From Laccaria trichodermophora (taxonomy: Eukaryota; Basidiomycota; Agaricomycetes; Agaricales; Hydnangiaceae), in the NCBI GenBank assembly GCA_018417955.1, contig JACTVC010000031.1, positions 186,001-250,000 on the forward strand: 64,000 nt of DNA, read 5' to 3'. Every line of letters starts with the position of its first letter. The stretch's first letter is position 1. Positions 57,169-64,000 of the stretch are shown in pieces. The notes under the pieces are model-generated. The model did no database searches. It saw only the letters and a list, made by a program, of their open reading frames with translations, and was not told the DNA's origin. The translations under genes were made by a program, and so were the position numbers.

Positions 57169-59028
57169 ATGTCTGGGTAAGCGCCTCTGTTCTCTCTTCC
57201 ACGCTACTCGAAACTGGTGACTTCATGGTTTTTCAGGATCATGATACTTTCCATTCGCAACCTGAAGAAGGCCGTACCTTTCATGCTTCACTTCGCCTTG
57301 ACGGTCCTTGTCGCCTTCGTGACCCTCTACCTCATTGATTCGCCCGGTGGGGATAGAGTCTACAACCTCGACAATCGTCAGCCCCGTTTCATTGACCTCA
57401 ATGGCGGGAAGACTATGGCTCGCCTCAAATCATCGAGACCCCTGCAGTCCGATATAACAACCGCACTTAGCATCGCAGCCAGCGCCACTCGCGCAGCGGC
57501 TGCGTGCTGGGCCGGCAAGCTTCTTTGGCGGTGTGCATTTATGTTCATGGAAAAAGGGGAAATCACCATAGCCGGATTCTCCAAAGTTGTCGATGGTGGA
57601 ATAACAACTCTGCTGTGGCCCCGCGACGTCGCGAATCGGAAGAATGTTTTTCTCGTCTATCTTATCATTTTCACTTGCTTCGGGATGGATTATTTCTCGT
57701 CTATCCTGACGGGATCGGTCACCTGGCAACCTACATTTATTCTGGTGAATGGGTATGTACCTATCGTTAATATCACGGAGGGAGCAGCCGGGGGGGACAT
57801 TTCAGCGTACCGAAACGAATCAGTCTTTGTTTCGGCCGCTATCGAACGTGGAGCGGCTTTGGCCTTGGTTTCCTGGGGGAATCTCAACACGAACTCTTCA
57901 GATCTTACCCTGCCATCCAATCTCACCCGACGTCCTATTATCCAATGGGCAGATACCCAAACCATTCAATATCTTCCCATCAATTCGACATTGGATACAA
58001 TCCGCTTGCCGTATTTCAAAGTGGATAAGTTTGAATACATCACAGACCCCGAAACTGTTCTCTCAAGTCAACAGAAATCGTTGCTCAATGATTCTAGCAT
58101 CTATAATCCCTACATCAAAGACCAGGGATTAGCAGCATTCCTCCCCGATGCTTCTTGGGGTCCAGGCTCTAGTCCTATTTTACCGGATGCTACCAACGTA
58201 TCTGAATCTCGGATTCTCAGTATCCGAGTCCTTTCCCGGATCAATCCAGATTGCACCTCGCCTTACCCCGATTATTACATACCCTCCAATGTCAGTTTCT
58301 ACCTCACTCTGACCAATAACTCAACGAGCTATTCGTGCTTTGCATTCGCGAACGTGACATATACAGCTGGCGCTGCAGTTTGTCAGGACTGCAGGATTGT
58401 CTCACCTGCCGTTGTTGAGGGCAATATCGAGGATGAAAATCTACAACCCGTTCCAGATCCTCTGACTATCGAGGCGCTGGCGATAGCTCCGTCGGTTGGA
58501 ACACATACGCTGCTCACCGTCTTTGCGAGTATTGAGGCAGACATTTCAACTCCCTTGAACAGCTATGCGATCGAGTTCGTTTCACGGGCCTATCAATCCG
58601 CGTGGTCATCATTAGTGCTGACACTTGGTTATATTGGTCCAAATAACGAAACGAATGTGGCATTCGCCCTCCCAGCTTCGCACCCCACCGTTACTCACTG
58701 GAGGGTCTATCTGTGGACTGGAATACAACTTGCGCTCTTTCTGTGTGGTGTCGCTTTTGCGTATTGGCAGAGTCACTTCCGCCATCCCTGGTTTTCAGAT
58801 CCTACGATGATAGCGTTCCAGCTTGATACCGCGGGGATTTTCCAGCAGGGTGCAGTTGCTGCCCCGAAGGATCCTTGGGATCCAGATGCGAAATATCCGG
58901 ATGGAAAACTACAGTTGGAGGATTATGATCATCAACGCCCTGGGCAGCCTAGAGCTGTGACGTTGATACAGAGAGATGTAAGGTACACCGAGGTCGCGGA
59001 TGTGGAGGCGAAACCTTCTACCCCTTGA
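57169..59028 (+). CDS. Membrane-protein family copy D, intact, function unknown
   Basis: Exon 1 is only ATGTCTGG (57169-57176). A 60-bp intron (57177-57236, GTAAGC to TTTTTCAG) precedes the main exon, giving MSGIMILSIRNLKK and 599 aa in all. The intron position matches copies A and B. Membrane segments are at about 14-37 (FALTVLVAFVTLYLI), 138-160 (VFLVYLIIFTCFGMDYF) and 490-515 (IQLALFLCGVAFAYW). The large part between the last two (about 165-488) has many N-glycosylation sites and a Cys group SCFAFANVTYTAGAAVCQDC, so it probably faces outside or a lumen. A conserved part TALSIAASATRAAAACWAGK precedes segment 2. The tail is short and cytoplasmic (HFRHPWFSDPTMIAFQLDT). I do not recognise the family. 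It is the only unbroken copy of four, so the working gene may be this one. Confidence 0.85.
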
Positions 59029-59372
59029 GCCGGTCTTGTTTGCTTCAATTCCTGCCCGTCCCCAGCAGGCAAAGGATACTTATGTTCATCATGATCACTG
59101 TAACATTTCTATACCAATTTTGTACTTACCCTGTTTTGAATTTCGTTGCAGAGCTTCACCCAGTAGTAGCAATGCCATTGCGATCGTGGATTTATCTCCT
59201 ATGTCCCTGACTTTGAGCGTACTTGCGGCAATTCCTCAAAATGATAACAAGTGGTTATGTAGCGGCGTTGGGAGGCCGTGAGAATATATTTTAGGCCCGC
59301 TCTATCTCGCCTCCGCCAACAGAATGCACAGATAACGCCTCTCTCCTCTTTCACTGCAGTCTTTCGTGCAGA
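59029..59372. other. Gap between copy D and the MFS gene
   Basis: It contains the 3' flank of copy D and the promoter of the transporter gene. No gene of its own. Confidence 0.5.
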
Positions 59373-61937
59373 ATGCACAGCAATCCTTCACCAGTCCCGG
59401 CGCTCTACAGTATTCCACGTCTCACGACCTTGATCGCCAGTCTCATCGTCGCCCTCGCCGCTGGGACCAACTATGTGAGTTGGGTGTCAGGTTGACGTCT
59501 GTAATTGAACCTAATTGATCTCGCTGGCAGGTTTACTCAGGTGAGGAGTTTTGAATGGCGGGAACATCTTTGACGATGTTTGTTGAAGTAAGGATGAGTG
59601 GGTAGTAGTTGAAACCCCTACGGAAGCAGGAGTTGCCGTCGTAGCGCCTGCGCTAGGATGAGGATGGTAGTGCGCAAGTTGTCATTGGTTTCGAGAAAAA
59701 GCATTGGCTTCACGACGACCAGTGCATGTTAGTGCGACCATTCGAGAGTGCGCTTTCCCGCGAGATATTTTGGGCGGCACACCACTTGAGGCCCCCGGGG
59801 GGCATATCGGAGTGCTTTCTTCATTTGGCTTTCACTGGGTCTGTATGTTTAACCGTAGCCGAGCCTCGAGCCCCTTTAAAGGTTTCGGTGACGACAGTAT
59901 TGATCGTCAATCTACTCATTTCATCTCATTCGTGGATTCTCTTCTCATACATCGGGTCACTGATATGAACTTCTTTCATTTCACCCAGCATACGCTCCCC
60001 AGCTCGGCTCACGACTCCGCATCACGCACACCCAGCTGAACATGGTTGGCTTAGCAGCGAACGGTAAGTGCCACATTCTCCCCCTCTGTAGCCTTTCAAT
60101 GATTCCATTCAGTCGGCGTATACGCCAGCGGCCCAATCTGGGGCCGAATCGTCGACCGCAGGGGACCCCGCATTCTTTTGGCGTGCGGGTTCATGTTTCT
60201 CCTTGGGGGATACTCTGGGATCCGACACCTCTACGATGAGGGGATACATGATGACGCAGCGTCTCTATCCACGTTAGGGCTGTACACCCTCGTTCTGTTT
60301 AGCTTCATGACTGGAGCCGGCGGTAATGGCGGCCTCACAAGCGCTGTCAACTCGACTGCTAAAACTTTCCCCGATCGCATGGTACGTATCATGCCCACAA
60401 ACCGTCTTCTCAGCTGAATCATTATGCATTAGCGAGCCTCCACGACTGGACTTGTTATTTCTGGCTTTGGCCTCTCCGCATTCCTCTTTTCTACCATCTC
60501 GCACCTTTTCTACGCAGGCAACACCTCTTCCTTCCTCTTTCTCCTCTCAGTGGGTACCGCATTCCCCATGATCATGGGTTTCTTCCTCGTTCGCCCCATT
60601 CCCCTCCCGCCAAGCAAGGAAAGACTGCACGCAGATATCGAAGAATCCCGAGACGCTGCTATCTCCTCTGGGTTGGCACACGATAATAGCAGTCATACTC
60701 CCCTCTTAGGGGTTGACTCGGACGATAATTTAAATAGCGATGGGGAATTGGACGATCAAGGTTCTTATTATGCGCAACATACTACCGCTGCGGACGCCGG
60801 TGCTGTGTTGCCGCCTTATGCGTCGAGGTCAGAGGAGGAGGATAGGACTCTGGAGTTGAGCCCTTCTCGGCACCAGCATGGGAGGAGTTCGAGTCTCAGT
60901 CAGGGAGCGGTGGAGAGCTTGGATGGGCTGCCTAATGTGTATGGGAAGAGGTTGTGGAAGAGTGCTGATTTTTGGTTGTTGTTCAGTATTCTTTCCATTC
61001 GTGAGTTGGTGGCCTTATTCTGCTTGATGTGTTGGCTGATTGCGACATTTAGTTAGTGGCACTGGGTTAATGTGTACGTTACGATGGAGCTTGTGAAGGG
61101 GACACTTACCTACCGATTTCTAGACATCAACAATGTCGGTTCCATGTCCCAAGCTTTGTATGGGTACAATAACCCACACTACGACGAGGCCAAAGCCTCC
61201 CAATGGCAATCTAAACAAGTCTCCTCCATCAGCCTAATGAACTTCACAGGCCGTATCTTCATAGGTTCGCCCTTCCTCCACCCCTCTAACCCCTGCTTCC
61301 CTCACCCCCTCTCTCTCATAGGCCTAGTATCCGATTTGGGTAAAAACCGCTTCGGCATGCCACGCTCCTACTCCCTCGCCCTCGTCTCTTTCTTTTTCTT
61401 CATCTCCCAAGTAGCCACAGCGTCAATCAAGGACATCCAAAACCTGTGGATCGCCAGTTCGCTTCTTGGCCTTGCACACGGGAGCGTATTCTCCCTCTTC
61501 CCAACTGTATGTTTAGAGTGGTTCGGGATGCGTGCGTCTCTTCCTTCCCTTCTTTCCAACGTTTTCATACTAATTTGCGTAAACACGCAGCTCACTTTTC
61601 AGAAAACTGGGGATACCTATCTCTATCACCCATGGTAGCAGGCAACCTCTTCTCACTCGTCTTCGGGCGGAATTTGGACGCGCATGAGGCTTCTCCGTCT
61701 CAGTTCTCTCTGCCTGAAGTGAGTGCGGAACCGAGGTGTGGGCAAGGGTTGGAGTGTTATGTTGCGACAATTTATCTGACTATTGGTGCTACGTTTTTGA
61801 GCATACTTTTGAGTTTGTGGGCGGGGTGGAGGGATTGGAGGAAGATGAGGGTTGGGCATAAACGGTATTGGGCTCGGGATGCGAGTGTGGACGGGAGGCA
61901 GAGGCTTGTGGAGGAGGACACTGAGGAGGCGTTGTAA
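59373..61937 (+). CDS. MFS transporter, nodulin-like/MCH1 type
   Basis: A nine-exon model keeps phase throughout and gives 580 aa. Exons: 59373-59474, 59531-59540, 59989-60063, 60113-60381, 60433-61000, 61053-61073, 61124-61264, 61322-61531, 61591-61937. All introns have GT/AG ends; most are 49-59 bp, but the second is 448 bp, after a 10-bp micro-exon. The protein begins MHSNPSPVPALYSIPRL, then the first membrane helix TLIASLIVALAAGTNYVYS. VYASGPIWGRIVDRRGPRIL is the MFS loop 2-3 signature. Six N-terminal helices end at VGTAFPMIMGFFLVRP. A long acidic cytoplasmic loop follows (about 210-325), then six more helices with SGTGLMYINNVGSMSQALYG and FSENWGYLSLSP. This arrangement fits fungal MCH1/nodulin-like carriers. 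The substrate is unknown; MCH1 proteins are called monocarboxylate-transporter-like but lack shown transport. Confidence 0.85.
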
Positions 61938-64000
61938 GTTATTTATGTATTCGATGATTTGAGATGGGGTTCGGGTTGGTTGGTTGGTCTTGTCGGGTTT
62001 TGTATGCCGGTAGAGGCAGGTATTGTATGTGTTTTCTTGGACGTACTAATGTAGAGTTTATATCAGTACAAGGTTTACGACCTTATACTAAGTTATAGAC
62101 GCGGCCCGTTGGGGTGTGGCTCGCAGTTCTCATTTAATATCCACGTGGCTTTATCACGCTCGGCCGAAGTCAACAAACTTTCCAAGACGATTCTGGTGAG
62201 CATTGGATATACATATGTCAAAGAAAGCCCTTTCACTTTTACATATCAATGCTCCCTTCATTGGTTAAGATATTGCCCCTTTCACGAATCACGCAATCCA
62301 CATTGACCCGCTCCAGAGATTTTCACTACTCACAATTTCGGAGTCCTACCTCGCATAGACTCAGCAAGCCCAACGCACCATCGCGCATTCAACTCATTTC
62401 GTCCGAATCCGTCTTTGTCATTCCGATCTGGGCGTGATCCCTCTTTTTTTTCAAACGCGAAGGTTTGGGCGGTGCTGCAGCTGATTGATGTAAGGTGGCA
62501 GTTTATCAACGGGTAAGTCATTTTATCGAGTCTACTCAATTTCCTGAGTTACATTCCAACTGGGCCTGAAGATGAAACTCTCACCTCTCAGATCTCAACT
62601 TTCTGTATCTTCTGGACGCATATTAGAGAGCGCACCATGCCGCGGCACGCACAGACAAGTTGAAGTAACCCGGGTGTGTACCACCACCGTAGATATACCA
62701 AACATAATGCACAACGACCTGTTATCCAGATATTAATAAAGGCAGGGCATGAGAATATCGGTCACCATCCTTCACCATCACCCGCCGGAGGATCAGGGAC
62801 GTCCATTGTCCATAATACCTTAACGCCGTTCAAGTACCCCAAGGGATGACAGTACCTTGGTTTCACTCCAGATAGTAACTTCTTACCAGGGCTGTCAACA
62901 GGGACATCTCTACCTATTCCATGGGTACGCGTCTGTACGCATGGAATCACTTTTGGGAAGCCGTTCATTAACTCGGATCTTCAGGTCAACCCGGATAGTA
63001 GTACGAGCCTCATCCCTCGGAAGAATATTCCCTCCCACCCATCGCGCTAGGAAATATTCCATCGTTTTGACGGGGATATTCCTCGTCGCTTGCGTTCTCT
63101 CCGTGGTCAGTCCGCTTTTTACGGGGGGGGAGAAGAGTTGGAATAATCAATCCACGACGTCAAATGCGATTATTCTTAGAGGAGCCGTCATGGACGGAGG
63201 TGTGCTTACGCCCTCCTAACAGCTCGAAATTTTCATTGATCCCTAATTTTTTTTCTTAGCTAATTTGATGGGCGATACCGTTCTCGTTCTCTTCCCGCTC
63301 ACTTTTTTTATAGAAGATCAGGTTGCCAAGGGGGAAGAGGGTAGTCCTCGCAGTGTTCTCATCCAGCACCTTGAGTTCACTCTCAGCCCTCATTTTTACC
63401 ATCATGGCGTTCAGTGGGATCGAACTCGAACCACAGCTGAACGCCGTCACAGCAGGGTTTAGGACACATTGAGGTAAGGTGCATCTCAATTCAAGATTCC
63501 CTGATTTTTTTCAAGCCATACCCGTATGCAACGTCGCCACGGTGTGTACCAACTTGTACCGGCATACTCGGAACAGGGACAATCGATTCGTTGAGTCGAC
63601 GGAGAAGACTCTCACGACATGTCCGACGGTACGGTTAATGGGGAGGAGTTTCTCAGATATGTTGGGGGGAGCTGTTGAGAGTCGTAGGGGTTACGACATG
63701 ATGGTCGGTCTAAGGATGAAAGGTGGGATTTTGAACAAGATGCGGGTCTTGTGAATGGAGATAGGACTGAGGCGGATGAAAATTTGGAGAAAGATACATA
63801 GCACGAGGGCAACACAATTCCCGTGGTGCAAAAGCTGTGAATATTTATTGGGACAAAGAAGCGACTATCAAAAAAGACTGCAGTAACAGTACTCCCTAGC
63901 TCCAAAACAAATGGACAATTGTTGTAAAAAAATAAAAGCAACCACATTTTACATAAACCAACTCGCATCACCAATTCGAAATCAAATAACACGGAATCCC
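61938..64000. other. Right end, no certain gene
   Basis: I see no secure gene. On the minus strand at about 62,968-62,590, PGKKLLSGVKPRYCHPLGY then LWTMDVPDPPA may be spliced to HYVWYIYGGGTHPGYFNLSV. This looks protein-like, but I could not fix a consistent splice or family. AT-rich sequence with AATAAA-like strings (63,840-63,960) closes the window. The MFS gene 3' end lies at about 61,940-62,080. Confidence 0.35.

Noticed and set aside
57217..57240. Start of copy D at 57,217 in the open frame upstream of the main exon
   Set aside because: That codon is GTG and lies inside the intron; the ATG at 57,169 with a GT/AG intron matches the intron position of copies A and B.
61072..61123. Coding reading VYVTMELVKG at 61,072 in the MFS gene
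   Set aside because: It is intron sequence (GTACGT to TTTCTAG); splicing it out gives GLMYINNVGSMSQ, as expected for the family.
63250..63990. Short open frames near the right edge as genes
   Set aside because: No signatures, no consistent splice structure, and several cross AT-rich tracts.

Overview
This window is from a basidiomycete fungus, most likely a mushroom-forming Agaricomycete. Genes are cut by 48-60 bp introns, and the repeats are typical of agaric genomes: a Ty3/gypsy chromovirus, Ty1/copia elements, Plavaka and MULE-like transposases, and DUF6532 and DUF6589 protein remnants. Two conserved single-copy genes mark the ends: the 5' part of ADE6 (FGAM synthase, minus strand, running off the left edge) and an MFS transporter of the nodulin-like/MCH1 type (59,373-61,937). 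Nearly everything between them is a transposon-rich island.

The island is built on a tandemly spread family of an unrecognised three-pass membrane protein, all on the plus strand. Copy A (2,839-4,688) has one nonsense codon and two 1-bp losses. Copy B (15,810-17,707) has a 1-bp frameshift. Copy C (about 39,240-41,204) lacks its first membrane segment and has many CpG-derived stops. Copy D (57,169-59,028) is intact. A fifth trace, only the 5' leader, surrounds the first copia element. A and B also share upstream and downstream flanks, so they are segmental duplicates.

Mobile elements with complete ends are: a hAT-like MITE with an 8-bp duplication (5,662-6,485); copia element 1 with 228-bp LTRs (7,565-12,348); a TA-flanked inverted-repeat element (13,112-15,431); copia element 2, whose 5' LTR is almost completely deleted (28,249-32,746); a 3.9-kb near-perfect palindrome resembling a Foldback element (34,550-38,494); a 263-bp TA-flanked MITE (38,853-39,119); a Harbinger/Tourist-like MITE split by a young gypsy element (41,415-53,940); a 1.0-kb element with 22-bp inverted repeats (54,017-55,032); and a 1.4-kb inverted-repeat element holding the front parts of a RecQ-like helicase and a DUF6589 protein (55,421-56,852). 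Decayed MULE (18.9-21.8 kb), Plavaka (24.8-27.6 kb) and DUF6532 (about 28.1-34.5 kb) genes lie between them. A small secreted-protein gene (23,850-24,316) is still intact among the wreckage.

The gypsy element looks recent: its two 560-bp LTRs read identically, its target duplication is perfect and its frames are open. It carries, beyond gag-pol, a separate 854-aa reading frame in the position before the 3' LTR. The older material (about 18-41 kb) is visibly poor in CpG, and several stops are CGA-to-TGA changes when compared with intact copies, as expected from deamination of methylated CpG. I recognised no tRNA, rRNA or other RNA genes.
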